A stretch of DNA of 48,854 nucleotides from Clostridia bacterium (GCA_014805015.1 JAAUYQ010000085.1:1-48854), one strand, 5' to 3'. Shown: positions 35,241 through 44,102, counted from the stretch's first letter. The notes: generated by a model from the letters alone, not told the origin. Numbers and translations are program-made.

Positions 35241-35463
35241 GTTTTGCTCCTTCCGAGCCGCGGGGATAGTCGCAAAAACCGCTGAGCGTCACCTCAACGG
35301 TCCCATCTTGGAGCGTCCGCGCCCGCACCACGCGCTGCACGCAGTCGTCCGGCCGTTCCCGGAAACCAGAACAGCGCTCCAGGATCCAGGGCTCCCCGCC
35401 TGCCTCCAGAACCTGAACCGCCGCATCTTCCCGAAGACCCAGCAGACTGCTGACGTCCGTCAT
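35233..35463 (-). CDS. Small conserved-looking protein between frr and uppS
   Basis: 76 residues, no family firmly recognised. The first half (LLGLREDAAVQVLEAGGEP) resembles one PASTA-like repeat, followed by a short strand-rich part (VQRVVRARTLQDGTVEVTL). The ATG overlaps the frr stop (ATGA), and its end overlaps uppS by eight bases, so it is translated as part of the chain. This, and codon use like its neighbours, argue that it is real. It may link translation and envelope genes, but no function can be given. Confidence 0.65.
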   Translation of the reverse strand: MTDVSSLLGLREDAAVQVLEAGGEPWILERCSGFRERPDDCVQRVVRARTLQDGTVEVTLSGFCDYPRGSEGAKRG

Positions 35464-36023
35464 ATTTCTGTAATCTCTTTTTCCTTTGCCTGGGAAATCT
35501 CATCGATCTTCTTGATCATCTTGTCTGTGAGATCCTGGACTTCCTTTTCCACGATATCGTAATCATCCTCTGTGATCGCGGAGACCTTCTTCTCTTTCTT
35601 GAGAACCTCGTTGGCCTCGCGGCGCGCTGAGCGGACGGCCACCTTGGCTTCCTCGGCACGTTTTTTGGCGATCTTTACCAGCTCCTTGCGCTTCTCACCG
35701 GTGATTTCCGGAAACGCCAGGCGGATCATTTTGCCGTCATTGGTCGGGTTGATCCCCAGGTCGCTCTTCTGGATGGCCTTCTCGACGGCTTTGAGCATGC
35801 TTGGGTCCCACAGGGAGATCGTCAAGAGCCGCGGCTCAGGAATCGCCACATTGCCTACCTGATTCACCGGCGTCATCTTGCCGTAGTAGTCCACCATGAC
35901 AGTTTCCAGGAGCTGCGCATTGGCACGGCCGGCACGGATTGTCCCGAGCTCGCGCTTGAGGTTGGCGATGGTCTTGTCCATCTTCGCTTCTGCCGCCGTC
36001 AGGGCTTCATGTTCTATCTTCAT
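35460..36023 (-). CDS. frr: Ribosome recycling factor
   Basis: 187 residues, the normal RRF length. With EF-G it splits post-termination ribosomes. Diagnostic blocks: GTIRAGRANAQLLETVMVDY near the N-terminus, TPVNQVGNVAIPEPRLLTI, and the C-terminal helix with RRDANE-like ARREANEVLKK and DLTDKMIKKIDE. ATG at 36023 with GGAGG upstream. It follows pyrH in the standard rpsB-tsf-pyrH-frr order, with a 90-base gap showing no clear terminator. Confidence 0.97.
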   Translation of the reverse strand: MKIEHEALTAAEAKMDKTIANLKRELGTIRAGRANAQLLETVMVDYYGKMTPVNQVGNVAIPEPRLLTISLWDPSMLKAVEKAIQKSDLGINPTNDGKMIRLAFPEITGEKRKELVKIAKKRAEEAKVAVRSARREANEVLKKEKKVSAITEDDYDIVEKEVQDLTDKMIKKIDEISQAKEKEITEI

Positions 36024-36112
36024 GTGCGCTCGTTACCTCCGCGTTTTCTGAGTGGTGCCTGCCGAAACCGGCTTCTTCATTATATCCCCGGCTCAAAGAG
36101 GCCGGCAACTGC

Positions 36113-36820
36113 TCAGTGAATCAGCGTGCCGATTTTCTCGCCGGCCACGACCCGCACAATGCTGTCCGGTTCGTTGACGCCGAATACGTTGATTGGGATA
36201 TGATTGTCCATGCAGAGTGTGATCGCTGTGTTGTCCATGACCGAGAGGCCCTTGTTCATGACGTCCATGTAGCTGATCTCATCAAACTTATGGGCGTCCG
36301 GGTTGAGCTTCGGGTCGCTGTCGTAGACCGCGTCCACATTCTTCGCGAGCATAATGAGGTCCACTTCCATCTCTGCTGCCCGCAACGCGGCGGCTGTGTC
36401 CGTGGAGAAGTAGGGATTGCCGGTGCCGCAGGCAAAGATGACGATCCGGCCTTTCTCGAGGTGTTTCATTGCCTTGCGGCGGATGTACGGCTCGGCGATC
36501 TGCCGCATCTCAATAGCCGTCTGCACGCGCGTCTGCATGCCCTTGGCCTCGAGGGCGTCCTGCATGGCAAGCGCGTTGATGACGGTCGCGAGCATGCCCA
36601 TGTAGTCTGCTGTCGTGCGGTCCATGTGCGCCCCGACCCGCGCTCCGCGCCAGATGTTGCCTCCGCCGACGATAATGCCCACTTCCACGCCGGAGCGCTC
36701 GACGGTAATGAGCTGCGTGGCAATCTTGTCGATGATGTCGAAATCGAGCGGACGCTTGTCAGCGCTGCAGAGCGCCTCGCCGCTGACTTTCATGATCACA
36801 CGTTTGTACGCTGGTTTCAT
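36113..36820 (-). CDS. pyrH: UMP kinase
   Basis: 235 residues. The amino-acid-kinase-fold enzyme converts UMP to [45 protein letters not shown] and ANVFGVN-like [12 protein letters not shown] are typical. The ATG at 36820, with a G-rich site upstream, matches the family start (MKPAYKRV); a TTG four codons earlier is less likely. A terminator-like hairpin separates it from tsf, which may lower its expression relative to S2 and EF-Ts. Confidence 0.97.
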   Translation of the reverse strand: MKPAYKRVIMKVSGEALCSADKRPLDFDIIDKIATQLITVERSGVEVGIIVGGGNIWRGARVGAHMDRTTADYMGMLATVINALAMQDALEAKGMQTRVQTAIEMRQIAEPYIRRKAMKHLEKGRIVIFACGTGNPYFSTDTAAALRAAEMEVDLIMLAKNVDAVYDSDPKLNPDAHKFDEISYMDVMNKGLSVMDNTAITLCMDNHIPINVFGVNEPDSIVRVVAGEKIGTLIH

Positions 36821-36832
36821 GCCAACCCCCAA

Positions 36833-36872
36833 AAAAGAAAAGGAAACCCCGAGCCGGAATTCCCTCTTCTGA
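36833..36872 (-). terminator. Attenuator-like hairpin between tsf and pyrH
   Basis: On the minus strand GAAGAGGGAA and TTTCCTTTTC pair with several G-T pairs around a GC-rich loop, followed by TTTTTT. Placed right after tsf, it may partly end transcription so that rpsB-tsf exceed the downstream genes. Confidence 0.45.
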
Positions 36873-36877
36873 GTTTG

Positions 36878-37855
36878 TTATTTTCCCGCCTGTGCGGCGA
36901 CTTCCTGGGCAAAATCGTCTTTGCGCTTTTCCAGGCCCTCGCCCATCTCATAGCGGACAAAGCGGCGGATCGAGACATCCTCGCCTGACTTCTTGGACTG
37001 ATTGTTCACAAATTCCTGGATCGTAATATCCGGGTCCTTGACGAACGGCTGATCCACCAGACAGATCTCCTTTTTGAACTTCTTGATGCGTCCGTCGACC
37101 ATCTTGCCGATGATATTCTCCGGCTTGCCCTCGTTCTGCGCCTGTACGGTCAGAATCTCGCGCTCTTTTTCGATCACGGCCGGATCAATGTCTTCCTCTC
37201 CGAGATACATCGGGTTCGTAGCCGCAATGTGCATAGCCAGATCGCGCACGAACTGCTTGAATTCCGGCGTAGAAGCGGCAGCATCCGAATCGCACTCAAC
37301 TTCCACCATGACGCCGATTTTGCCGCCGCCGTGGATGTACGAATCGATGACCTGCGTCTTGCCGTCGTCCTCGGGACCGAAACGCGTGAAGCGGCGCACC
37401 GAGATTTTCTCGCCGATCTTGCCGACCTTCTCACTGACAAGCTCCTGCACTGTCATCTCCGAATTGCCGGCAAACGGCTGCTCGAGCAGGATCGTTTCCT
37501 TCGAAGCGCCCGGTCCGGCCTCTTCCTCGCTCACAAAAGCCGGTTCCTTCTCGGCCACGTGCCTTGCGATATCCTTCACGAATTCCTTGAATTCCGGTGT
37601 ATTGGCCACGAAGTCCGTTTCGCAGTTCACTTCCACCAGCGCGCCGGTCTTGCCGTCTTCTGCAATATAGGACTCGACGACACCTTCAGCGGCAATGCGG
37701 CCCGCTTTCTTGGCGGCGGCCGCCAGACCCTTCTCGCGCAGCAGTTCCTGCGCCTTTTCCATGTCGCCGTCTGCTTCCTGCAAGGCTTTCTTGCAGTCCA
37801 TCATGCCGGCACCGGTAATCTCCCTGAGCGTCTTTACATCAGCTGCTGAAATCAA
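36878..37855 (-). CDS. tsf: Elongation factor Ts
   Basis: 325 residues. Nucleotide-exchange factor that reloads EF-Tu with GTP. N-terminal UBA-like helix and [20 protein letters not shown] with the TDFVA core ([14 protein letters not shown]), then the second core repeat ([12 protein letters not shown]) and a C-terminal segment with [13 protein letters not shown]. It is somewhat longer than E. coli EF-Ts (283); the extra is in the core. TTG start at 37855 with AGAGGTG upstream, 15 bases after rpsB. Confidence 0.97.
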   Translation of the reverse strand: MISAADVKTLREITGAGMMDCKKALQEADGDMEKAQELLREKGLAAAAKKAGRIAAEGVVESYIAEDGKTGALVEVNCETDFVANTPEFKEFVKDIARHVAEKEPAFVSEEEAGPGASKETILLEQPFAGNSEMTVQELVSEKVGKIGEKISVRRFTRFGPEDDGKTQVIDSYIHGGGKIGVMVEVECDSDAAASTPEFKQFVRDLAMHIAATNPMYLGEEDIDPAVIEKEREILTVQAQNEGKPENIIGKMVDGRIKKFKKEICLVDQPFVKDPDITIQEFVNNQSKKSGEDVSIRRFVRYEMGEGLEKRKDDFAQEVAAQAGK

Positions 37856-37870
37856 TGCTCACACCTCTTC

Positions 37871-38761
37871 TCAGTTGTCCTGGGACTCGGCCACTTCGAG
37901 AATGGCATCTTCCACAGCACCGGCTGCCGCCTCGGATTCCACGACAACCTCGGCTACCGTCGAGTTCTGGCTGAGGATCTCAGCCGCAATCTCCTCACGG
38001 ATCGCTTCCTGGGCCTCTGCCTCTGCTGCCTCCGCGCTCAGCACTGCTTCTGCAGCTTCTTCGGCTTCCTCTTCCTGCTCGCCCTGACGGCCTTCCATCA
38101 CAGCCTCGGCCATCTTCGAGGCAATGAGCTTCACAGCGCGGATCGCATCGTCATTGCCGGGGATCGGATAATCAATCTCGTCCGGATCGCAGTTCGTGTC
38201 CACGATCGCCACCACCGGAATGCCGAGCGTGCGGGCTTCAGCAACAGCAATATGCTCCTTCCGCGGATCGACCACGAACAGGGCGCCCGGCAGCTCGCGC
38301 ATGTTGCGGATGCCGCCGAGGTTCTTCAGAAGCTTCTCCTTCTCGTGCATCAGGCGGATGACTTCCTTCTTCGGAAGCATGTCCATCTCACCGCTCTTTT
38401 CCATGTCCTCAATACGGTTGAGCCTCTGCACGCGGCTGCGGATTGTCTTGAAGTTCGTCAGCATGCCGCCGAGCCAGCGGTGTGCGACAAAATATTCACC
38501 GCAGCGCTTTGCTTCCGCCTCAATGGAATCCTGTGCCTGCTTCTTGGTGCCGACAAACAGGATCGGTTTGTTGGCCATGGCCATGTCACGCACGAAATTG
38601 TACGCCTTCTCGACCTCTTTGACCGTTTTCTGCAGATCAATAATGTAGATGCCGTTGCGCTCGGTGAAAATGAAGCGCTTCATCTTGGGATTCCAGCGGC
38701 GCGTCTGGTGTCCGAAGTGGACGCCCGCTTCCAAAAGCTGTTTCATGGAAATAACAGACAT
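37871..38761 (-). CDS. rpsB: 30S ribosomal protein S2
   Basis: 296 residues. Visible signatures: [49 protein letters not shown], and [25 protein letters not shown]. After the S2 core (about residue 225) comes a ~70-residue acidic tail made mostly of Glu, Ala, Val and Gln; many S2 proteins end near 235-250 residues. ATG at 38761 with GAGGAGG upstream. It heads the translation-isoprenoid-polC operon. Confidence 0.97.
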   Translation of the reverse strand: MSVISMKQLLEAGVHFGHQTRRWNPKMKRFIFTERNGIYIIDLQKTVKEVEKAYNFVRDMAMANKPILFVGTKKQAQDSIEAEAKRCGEYFVAHRWLGGMLTNFKTIRSRVQRLNRIEDMEKSGEMDMLPKKEVIRLMHEKEKLLKNLGGIRNMRELPGALFVVDPRKEHIAVAEARTLGIPVVAIVDTNCDPDEIDYPIPGNDDAIRAVKLIASKMAEAVMEGRQGEQEEEAEEAAEAVLSAEAAEAEAQEAIREEIAAEILSQNSTVAEVVVESEAAAGAVEDAILEVAESQDN

Positions 38762-38873
38762 GACAAATAAACCTCCTCGTTTTCTCCTCCCGCTGTTTCC
38801 AAGACTGCGGCTATACTGCCCGTAGGCAGCACGAGAGCCGCTTCATCCGCAGCGGTGTGTCACTAAGGAAGAA

Positions 38874-38902
38874 ATTATACCATTCATAAAGAAAACCGGC
38901 AA
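38874..38902 (-). promoter_or_regulatory. rpsB: Probable rpsB promoter
   Basis: On the minus strand TATAAT (38874-38879) follows TTGCCG (38897-38902) with 17 bases between. The -35 box lies inside the terminator stem of the upstream gene. A leader of about 100 bases separates it from the S2 start, long enough for S2 autoregulation, though no specific motif is identified. Confidence 0.55.
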
Positions 38903-38917
38903 CTTGCGACCGGTTTT
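38892..38917 (-). terminator. Terminator downstream of the DUF1292 gene
   Basis: Perfect 8-bp inverted repeat AAAACCGG/CCGGTTTT around a 10-base loop, with T-rich sequence after it on both strands. It ends the ireB-ruvX-DUF1292 unit about 100 bases after its last gene and lies against the rpsB promoter. Confidence 0.75.
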
Positions 38918-39019
38918 TCTCTGTATTCAGCACATATTGCGGCCTTTGGAATCCCGCGGGCCGCTGCGTCTTCTCTCCGCTGGAAGGCGCGCCTTGCGCA
39001 CTTCCGGCCGCAGAACCTC

Positions 39020-39313
39020 TCAGACGTCGTCTTCCTCTTCCTCTTCCATCGCCTGTTCATACAGATCCTGAAAGATTTCCCAGAGCTGATCAAGCTCCTC
39101 CTGGGATTCAATCGGCAGATAGACTTCTTCGCCGTCCTCGTCCTCTCCGATACGCATGATCAGCACATCGCCCTGATCAAACTCTCCGGTGGGCTCAGTC
39201 GGCGTGAACGCCAGGAAATAATCGCCGCCTACCTCAAAGGTCATGAGGAATTCAAACTCGTAGACTCCGCCGTCCTCGTCTACCATTTCCAGAATGTTAT
39301 CTCTGTCAGCCAT
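39020..39313 (-). CDS. DUF1292 domain protein (YrzB-like)
   Basis: 97 residues, very acidic (Asp/Glu-rich tail EEEEEDDV). The blocks DNILEMVDEDGGVYEFEFL and EVYLPIESQEELDQLWEIFQ are typical of DUF1292, a small cytoplasmic family of unknown function conserved beside ruvX in Bacillota. It overlaps ruvX by eight bases and is the last gene of this unit. Confidence 0.9.
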   Translation of the reverse strand: MADRDNILEMVDEDGGVYEFEFLMTFEVGGDYFLAFTPTEPTGEFDQGDVLIMRIGEDEDGEEVYLPIESQEELDQLWEIFQDLYEQAMEEEEEDDV

Positions 39314-39755
39314 TGTCTTGCTCCTTCTGGGCCGCTGCCCAGCCCTGGGGACTGTCCATATACGCCTGCAGAATCAGGACAGCCGCCGTTTTGTCTATGA
39401 CCTTCCTGCGTTTGCTGCGGCTCATGTCCGCTTCCAGCAGATAGCGCTCGGCCTGCATACTGGTCAAGCGCTCATCCCAGTATGTGAAGGGCAGCCCGGT
39501 CTTCTCCGCAAACTCCGTCATGAATTCCTGGACGTATTCGGCCTGCTCACCAAGCGTATTGTTCATATTGACCGGAAGACCGGCGACGATCAGCGAAACA
39601 TCGTACTGCTCAGCGAGCGCCTGCAGGTGGGCAAAATCCGCCTCGCGATTTTTACATTTGTACGATTCAATGCCCTGCGCCGTCAGCATCATCGGATCCG
39701 AAACGGCAACCCCGATCCGGCTCTCGCCGATGTCCAGTCCCATCAGTCTTCCCAT
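39306..39755 (-). CDS. ruvX: Holliday junction resolvase-like RuvX (YqgF)
   Basis: 149 residues with RNase H fold. MGLDIGESRIGVAVSDP (first catalytic Asp), IVAGLPVNMNNTLGEQAEYV, YWDERLTSMQAERYLLEA and KTAAVLILQAYMD are the family blocks. Homologues act in pre-16S rRNA processing and possibly on Holliday junctions. The start may be ATG 39755 or the ATG four codons later, which has GGGAAG upstream. It follows ireB directly. Confidence 0.95.
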   Translation of the reverse strand: MGRLMGLDIGESRIGVAVSDPMMLTAQGIESYKCKNREADFAHLQALAEQYDVSLIVAGLPVNMNNTLGEQAEYVQEFMTEFAEKTGLPFTYWDERLTSMQAERYLLEADMSRSKRRKVIDKTAAVLILQAYMDSPQGWAAAQKEQDNG

Positions 39756-39760
39756 GGCGG

Positions 39761-40015
39761 TCAGATCTGGTTGATGTAAAAGCTGACGAGCTCTTCAAGA
39801 AGCTCATCACGGTCGACGCTGGCAATCAGCGAGCGTGCGTTCTTGTAGCCGGTAATATAGGTGGGATCGCCGGAAACGATGTAGCCGATCAACTGGTTGA
39901 CCGGATCGTAACCTTTTTCCCGCATTGCTTCACTGACGATGCGGATGATGCCGCGCACCGGGTTTTCAAGCTCCTTGTCAAAGGAGAACTGCATCGTCTT
40001 ATCCAAGTCGGCCAT
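39761..40015 (-). CDS. ireB: IreB family regulatory phosphoprotein
   Basis: 84 residues. Starts MADLDKTMQFSFDKE and contains GYDPVNQLIGYIVSGDPTYI, the IreB/YrzL signature. In enterococci IreB is phosphorylated near its N-terminus by the PASTA kinase IreK and affects cephalosporin tolerance; a threonine at residue 7 is present here. ATG at 40015 with GGAGG upstream. In many Bacillota this trio follows alaS; alaS is not here. Confidence 0.93.
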   Translation of the reverse strand: MADLDKTMQFSFDKELENPVRGIIRIVSEAMREKGYDPVNQLIGYIVSGDPTYITGYKNARSLIASVDRDELLEELVSFYINQI

Positions 40016-40105
40016 ACGCCACCTCCAGTGTGTTCGGTGCTTAGTGTATTACAAAGCGGATCTCAATTGTACTTCTTTATGACGCATGATATCGCTTTGC
40101 GTTCC

Positions 40106-41224
40106 CTACCGCCGGCGGTGCCGCTCTATAAGAGCTTCAAGCGCTTCGATAAGTTCCGCGATCTCCCTGTCCCCTGTTTCCCGGCCCATACTGATGCGCA
40201 GCGCACGCGCAGCGTCGTCCGGCGCAATGCCCATCGCCGTAAGGACGTGACTTGGCCGTGAAGCGCCCATAGAGCATGCCGCGCCTGCTCCGCACTCAAT
40301 GCCGCGGGCATCGAGGAAGACAAGCGCCGACTCCGACCGGATTCCCGGCAGCAGAATGCTGACAATCGAAGGCAGGCCGCCTTCCGCACCATTGATGCGG
40401 ACGCCAGGCAGTGCGAGCAGCCTTTCCGTGAGCACGCCGCGCAGCCTTTTCAGCCTGGCCGTCTCCTGCTGAATCTCCCGGCAGGCAAGCATCAGCGCTT
40501 CGGCAAGACCGACAGCAGACGCCACATCTTCCGTTCCGGGGCGCCGGCCGCGCTCCTGCCGCCCGCCATACAGCAGGTTCGGCAGTCTCAGACCTTCCCG
40601 GACAAACAGAAAACCGCAGCCGCGAGGACCGCCGAATTTGTGTCCGCTCGCAGACAGGAGAGAAATGCCCTGTGCGTGCACGTCTATAGGCACCTTTCCG
40701 GCCGCTGCGACCGCATCTGTGTGGAGCGGCACGCCGTGTTCATCAGCCATTGCCGCAATCTCGGCCACCGGAGACAGCGTTCCGACTTCATTGTTTGCAT
40801 AAATCACGGACAGAAGCGACGGTCTCTGCCTGAGTGCCTCTTCTATCTGGCCAAGATCCGGACTGCCATCCGGCTGAACATCCACATAGGTCACAGGGAC
40901 TCCCTGCGTCTCCAAATGACTACAGACGTCCATTACCGCATGATGCTCTGCTTTGGTCGTGACGATTCCCGAGCCCGGTCCGTGCCCCTGCAGAGCCCAG
41001 TTGTTGCTTTCCGTGCCCCCGGATGTAAAGCAGATCTCCGAAGCTGCGGCGCCAATGCAGGTGGCCACCTTGCCCCGCGCCTCTTCAAGGGCAGCGCGGG
41101 CGGCCCGGGCAGAGCTGTACATAGCTGACGGATTGCCGCAGTTCTGCCACAGATAGGGCAGCATGGCGCCAAAGACTTCCGGCCGCAGCGGCGTAGTCGC
41201 CGCATGATCCAGATACGCTCCCAT
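40106..41224 (-). CDS. nifS: Cysteine desulfurase, NifS/IscS type
   Basis: 372-residue PLP enzyme releasing sulfur from cysteine for iron-sulfur clusters and thiolated tRNA. YLDHAATTPLRPEV, TSGGTESNNWALQG, ASGHKFGGPRGCGFLF (PLP-binding Lys) and GIECGAGAACSMGASRPSHV (catalytic Cys loop) are visible. No scaffold gene (iscU) or mnmA is adjacent, so the sulfur acceptor is not shown. The start follows pgeF by 12 bases with only a weak ribosome site. Confidence 0.95.
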   Translation of the reverse strand: MGAYLDHAATTPLRPEVFGAMLPYLWQNCGNPSAMYSSARAARAALEEARGKVATCIGAAASEICFTSGGTESNNWALQGHGPGSGIVTTKAEHHAVMDVCSHLETQGVPVTYVDVQPDGSPDLGQIEEALRQRPSLLSVIYANNEVGTLSPVAEIAAMADEHGVPLHTDAVAAAGKVPIDVHAQGISLLSASGHKFGGPRGCGFLFVREGLRLPNLLYGGRQERGRRPGTEDVASAVGLAEALMLACREIQQETARLKRLRGVLTERLLALPGVRINGAEGGLPSIVSILLPGIRSESALVFLDARGIECGAGAACSMGASRPSHVLTAMGIAPDDAARALRISMGRETGDREIAELIEALEALIERHRRR

Positions 41225-41236
41225 AGCAGGCGATAC

Positions 41237-42073
41237 CTATGAAAGCGCCAGAAACGCACCCATAGCCCCCGTGACGCCCCGGTCGCGTCGGTGCGAATAG
41301 AAAAGGTCATCCCGGCAGAACGTGCATTCCTCTGCGACTGTTACCTGCTCCGGAGCAAGACCAGCGTCCTGCAGCTGCAAAAGCAGCGCCCGCTCAAGGC
41401 TCACATGATCCTTCTCGCCCGGCATACTCACGACAGTTTCTTCGCCAAATTCCTCGCGGAAAACCCCGCTCACGTCCTCGCCCACCTCAAAGCAGCAGCT
41501 GCGGATGTGCGGACCGATGCCGACCACGATATCTTCCAGGCGGCTTCCTTCCTTAAACAGTTTTTCCACGAGCTTCTGCGGCAACCGTTTCACGGTGCCC
41601 TTCCAGCCCGCATGGCAGACGGCTCCCCGGCCGCCCTTTCTGTCTACGACAAAGACCGGAACGCAGTCCGCGTGCAGCGTGACAGCTGTAATGTCCGGTC
41701 CGTCTACATACAGGCCGTCGCACTTGGGCAGATCCGTCGGTTTTGTGAAACCCTTGCCAGCATCCTCAGCACTGACCGCAGCAATACCGTCTCCATGCTC
41801 GTAATTCACCAGGACCATGGAGGCGGGATCGAGACCAAGCGCCGTGACCGCACGCCGGAAATTTTCTGCCTTGTTTTCCGGACTCGCCTCCCGCGTTAGA
41901 CTGAGATTGAGAGACGCATATGGCCCTTCGCTGACACCGCCATGACGGGTCATAAAGCCGTGCACAAAGCACCCGCACTCGTCAATCGTCGGTACGCTGA
42001 GATACACAACTTCCCCTTCATCGTGACGCGCGAAGCCGCGCTGCACTCTTTTCTCGAACTCCGAAATCTCCAT
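41237..42073 (-). CDS. pgeF: Peptidoglycan editing factor PgeF (YfiH/polyphenol oxidase family)
   Basis: About 278 residues. Copper/zinc-site motifs of the family: VHGFMTRHGGVSEGPYASLN, TLHADCVPVFV, VCHAGWKGTVKRLPQ and GPHIRSCCFEVGEDV. E. coli YfiH prevents misincorporation of serine into peptidoglycan; others are called laccase-like or purine nucleoside phosphorylases. ATG at 42073 is preferred because GAGGG precedes it; a start 14 codons upstream is possible. It is the first gene of the pgeF-nifS pair. Confidence 0.92.
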   Translation of the reverse strand: MEISEFEKRVQRGFARHDEGEVVYLSVPTIDECGCFVHGFMTRHGGVSEGPYASLNLSLTREASPENKAENFRRAVTALGLDPASMVLVNYEHGDGIAAVSAEDAGKGFTKPTDLPKCDGLYVDGPDITAVTLHADCVPVFVVDRKGGRGAVCHAGWKGTVKRLPQKLVEKLFKEGSRLEDIVVGIGPHIRSCCFEVGEDVSGVFREEFGEETVVSMPGEKDHVSLERALLLQLQDAGLAPEQVTVAEECTFCRDDLFYSHRRDRGVTGAMGAFLALS

Positions 42074-42261
42074 TCTGCCCTCTGCATCTATTCTTGCGAC
42101 GCGAGCTGCAGACAACTTGACTTTTAATCAAGGTATCTTCGCCGTGCGTCGGGTCCAACCGTCCACTTCTTCCGCTGCTGCTGTCTGATTCTCTGCATCA
42201 AGCTTGCCTCCATAGAGCAGCCTACAGGGTCGGCAATTCTGCTCCACAACTGCACACAGAA

Positions 42262-42732
42262 TCAGCCCGCAGACGAATGCGTCTCCAGCTTCCTCAGTCT
42301 GCTCTCAATTTCTGCCAGCACCTGGCTCACGAATTCGTCGGCCAGTCTGAGACATTCAGACGCCGTCTCATAGGTCCATGCAATTGTGAATTCGTAGTCG
42401 GCATCCTCCCGGGCGTCCTGCATATCCTTGCACAGCTGTGCAAACCAAGACGGAAAGACGTTCGCCTTGCGGACAGCCAAACCTTCCCAGTTTGTGGACG
42501 TGATGGGCTGCACATACAGCTTATTGAAAGTTTCGATCACGCTGCTGTGATCTCTAAACCGCCGGCCATCCAAAGCGAGCAGCGTGGTAGCCGCTGCAAA
42601 CATTGCTTAATACGCTTCGCGCACAGACAAACCCCACTCTGCCATGCTGCCGCGTTCAAGAGCATCAAAGGCGAGTGCCAGTCGCTCGCGGCTTGATGCG
42701 GCACGAGCTTTCACGTAGGCCACATCAATCAC
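42262..42732 (-). pseudogene. HEPN-domain (HepT-type) toxin gene with in-frame stop
   Basis: Read through, 156 residues of HEPN fold: VKARAASSRERLALAFDALE, then REAY-stop-AMFAAATTLLALDG and RRFRDHSSVIETFNKLYV. The family has two tyrosines before AMF; the second codon here is TAA (42607-42609), one base from Tyr. The RNase motif R-x4-H (RRFRDH) lies after the stop. The GTG start overlaps the stop of the MNT gene (GTGA), showing that the two were translated together. An ATG two codons after the stop could restart a 113-residue product lacking the first helices. In intact pairs HEPN is the toxin RNase and MNT the antitoxin that modifies it. Confidence 0.75.
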
Positions 42733-43130
42733 ACAACAAGTCCATCCCGCCCGATGTCTATCCCTTCTGCCCGAACGTTCATGTACAAGGGATTTAACCT
42801 GTCTTCTGCATACGGCGTGCGGTTCGTCCTGATGACGCTGATAAGCACATCATTTTCGAGGCCGTATTCGTAACTGATGTCCAGCAGAATGTCATGCACC
42901 TCGCCAGTCCATCCGTCCACACCATCCTCCAAAATGACAAACAGATCTATATCGCTTTCCTCCCAACAGTCTCCGCGCGCATAGCTGCCGAACAGCTTCA
43001 TACCCACAAGTCTGCTGCCAAGTGCGTCGGAGATCTCTCTATACACAGCTCCAAGGACTTCATTCAGTTTTCCTGGATTCTTGTAGACTGTTGGGTTTAG
43101 TTTTTCTATCTGCATGCGCTTACCATTCAT
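42729..43130 (-). CDS. MNT-type minimal nucleotidyltransferase (MntA-like antitoxin)
   Basis: About 133 residues. The nucleotidyltransferase core is clear: MKLFGSYARGDCWEESDIDLFVIL, with the GS motif and paired Asp that bind metal. Such proteins next to HEPN genes form type VII toxin-antitoxin or defence pairs, in which MNT adds AMP to the HEPN partner. The gene looks intact though its partner is broken. The start could be 43130 or 43115; neither has a strong ribosome site. The low match of its promoter region and the loss of the partner suggest a decaying acquired module. Confidence 0.8.
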   Translation of the reverse strand: MNGKRMQIEKLNPTVYKNPGKLNEVLGAVYREISDALGSRLVGMKLFGSYARGDCWEESDIDLFVILEDGVDGWTGEVHDILLDISYEYGLENDVLISVIRTNRTPYAEDRLNPLYMNVRAEGIDIGRDGLVV

Positions 43131-43349
43131 TGCCTGCAGCAGCCTCACTCATTATTGGAGTTTTGCATTGAGCCCGCAAACCTGCCGACAACTTCGCCGT
43201 CCTCCTTATGGGCCCATACGGCATCAAGATGAGGATGCCTGCCTCTGGCAAGACTCTTCTCGAAAGTGTCAGGCGGCTGGATACTCAGCGCAGGACATCT
43301 TCTTCTATACAAAACGAACCAGGTGTGGTTTCGCAACCAGCCTGCACAT

Positions 43350-43392
43350 GAAGAAAGCTGCTGCACAGTCAGCAAAACCATGCAGCAGCGCT
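43350..43392 (-). terminator. Possible terminator in the MNT upstream gap
   Basis: GCTGCTGCA (43357-43365) and TGCAGCAGC (43381-43389) are a perfect 9-bp inverted repeat, followed on the minus strand by TTTCTTC. It would end the gene at 43439-43996. The rest of 43131-43438 shows no gene I recognise. Confidence 0.45.
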
Positions 43393-43438
43393 TCTTCGCT
43401 TAATCTGCCGATGAATCGCCTGAAGCTTACAGAACCAG

Positions 43439-43996
43439 CTAGCTTCTATGAATGGCGAAAGACGTCCCGGATGGAATTGTAATGCTGTTGCCGAGTACAG
43501 CTTTGTACGTTTCTGTCGCGTCACACTTGAAGTAACACATCACATAGTCATCCTCAAGCAGATTCTCCTCGTCCGCCGACCGTATCGCCGTTATATACCA
43601 AATTTTATCATAGCCGCCGCCTTCTGCGATCCGGTATGTGGAGAATTTGCTGTTTAGCACTTCTGAGTTCATAGCCTGCATGATCTTGCCAGATATCACA
43701 AAATCGCGTCCAGTGCATTCGTTTGGATTGCGCATCACGTCACGGTACACCGGGGTGACCGCTGCCGCTTTGCGCGCCTCCAGCTCAGCTGCTGCATCTT
43801 CCGCTTCCTTGGCAGCTTTGAGCGTCTCATCGTCAGGCAACGTTTCTCGACTGACTGTTCCAGCTCCAACCTCACTGCCATCTATACTGACGAGCCGTGA
43901 CATCTGCCAAATCAACGTGGCTTCCTGTGCCCACAGAACCGAGGCTGCCCGAGTCGAAGGCAAATCTTGATGCCCGTCAGTATAATATCTGGCCAT
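43439..43996 (-). CDS. Uncharacterised protein with lipoprotein-type C-terminal domain
   Basis: 185 residues, exact family unknown. The C-terminal ~100 residues (RNPNECTGRDFVISGKIMQA, then YRIAEGGGYDKIWYITA and a final SITIPSGT) resemble a domain found at the end of many Gram-positive lipoproteins, with the pattern NP-x-G-x-GKV-Q. There it follows an Ala/Glu-rich linker, as here (KAAKEAEDAAAELEARKAAA). But the N-terminus has no signal peptide, so the gene may be a 5'-truncated remnant or a cytoplasmic variant. It lies just downstream of the tRNA cluster on the same strand. Confidence 0.5.
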   Translation of the reverse strand: MARYYTDGHQDLPSTRAASVLWAQEATLIWQMSRLVSIDGSEVGAGTVSRETLPDDETLKAAKEAEDAAAELEARKAAAVTPVYRDVMRNPNECTGRDFVISGKIMQAMNSEVLNSKFSTYRIAEGGGYDKIWYITAIRSADEENLLEDDYVMCYFKCDATETYKAVLGNSITIPSGTSFAIHRS

Positions 43997-44040
43997 CTTC
44001 TTCCGGCGGTTCCGTCAGCTGTGAAGAGCGACGCAGCGCC

Positions 44041-44091
44041 GCCACAATCCTGGCACAGTTTTGCCACGATTTCTACCCAGATTGTGGCAAA
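44041..44091 (-). other. Overlapping alternative inverted repeats
   Basis: GCCACAATC (44041-44049) pairs with GATTGTGGC (44080-44088). TTTGCCAC (44060-44067) pairs with GTGGCAAA (44084-44091). The two hairpins share one arm and exclude each other. They lie upstream of the gene at 43996 and could be a leader switch or an operator; no known class recognised. Confidence 0.4.
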
Positions 44092-44102
44092 GTTAGGCGC
44101 AT

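Noticed and set aside
43145..43381. 78-codon frame upstream of the MNT gene
   Set aside because: It begins inside a terminator-like hairpin, lacks a ribosome site, and matches no family.
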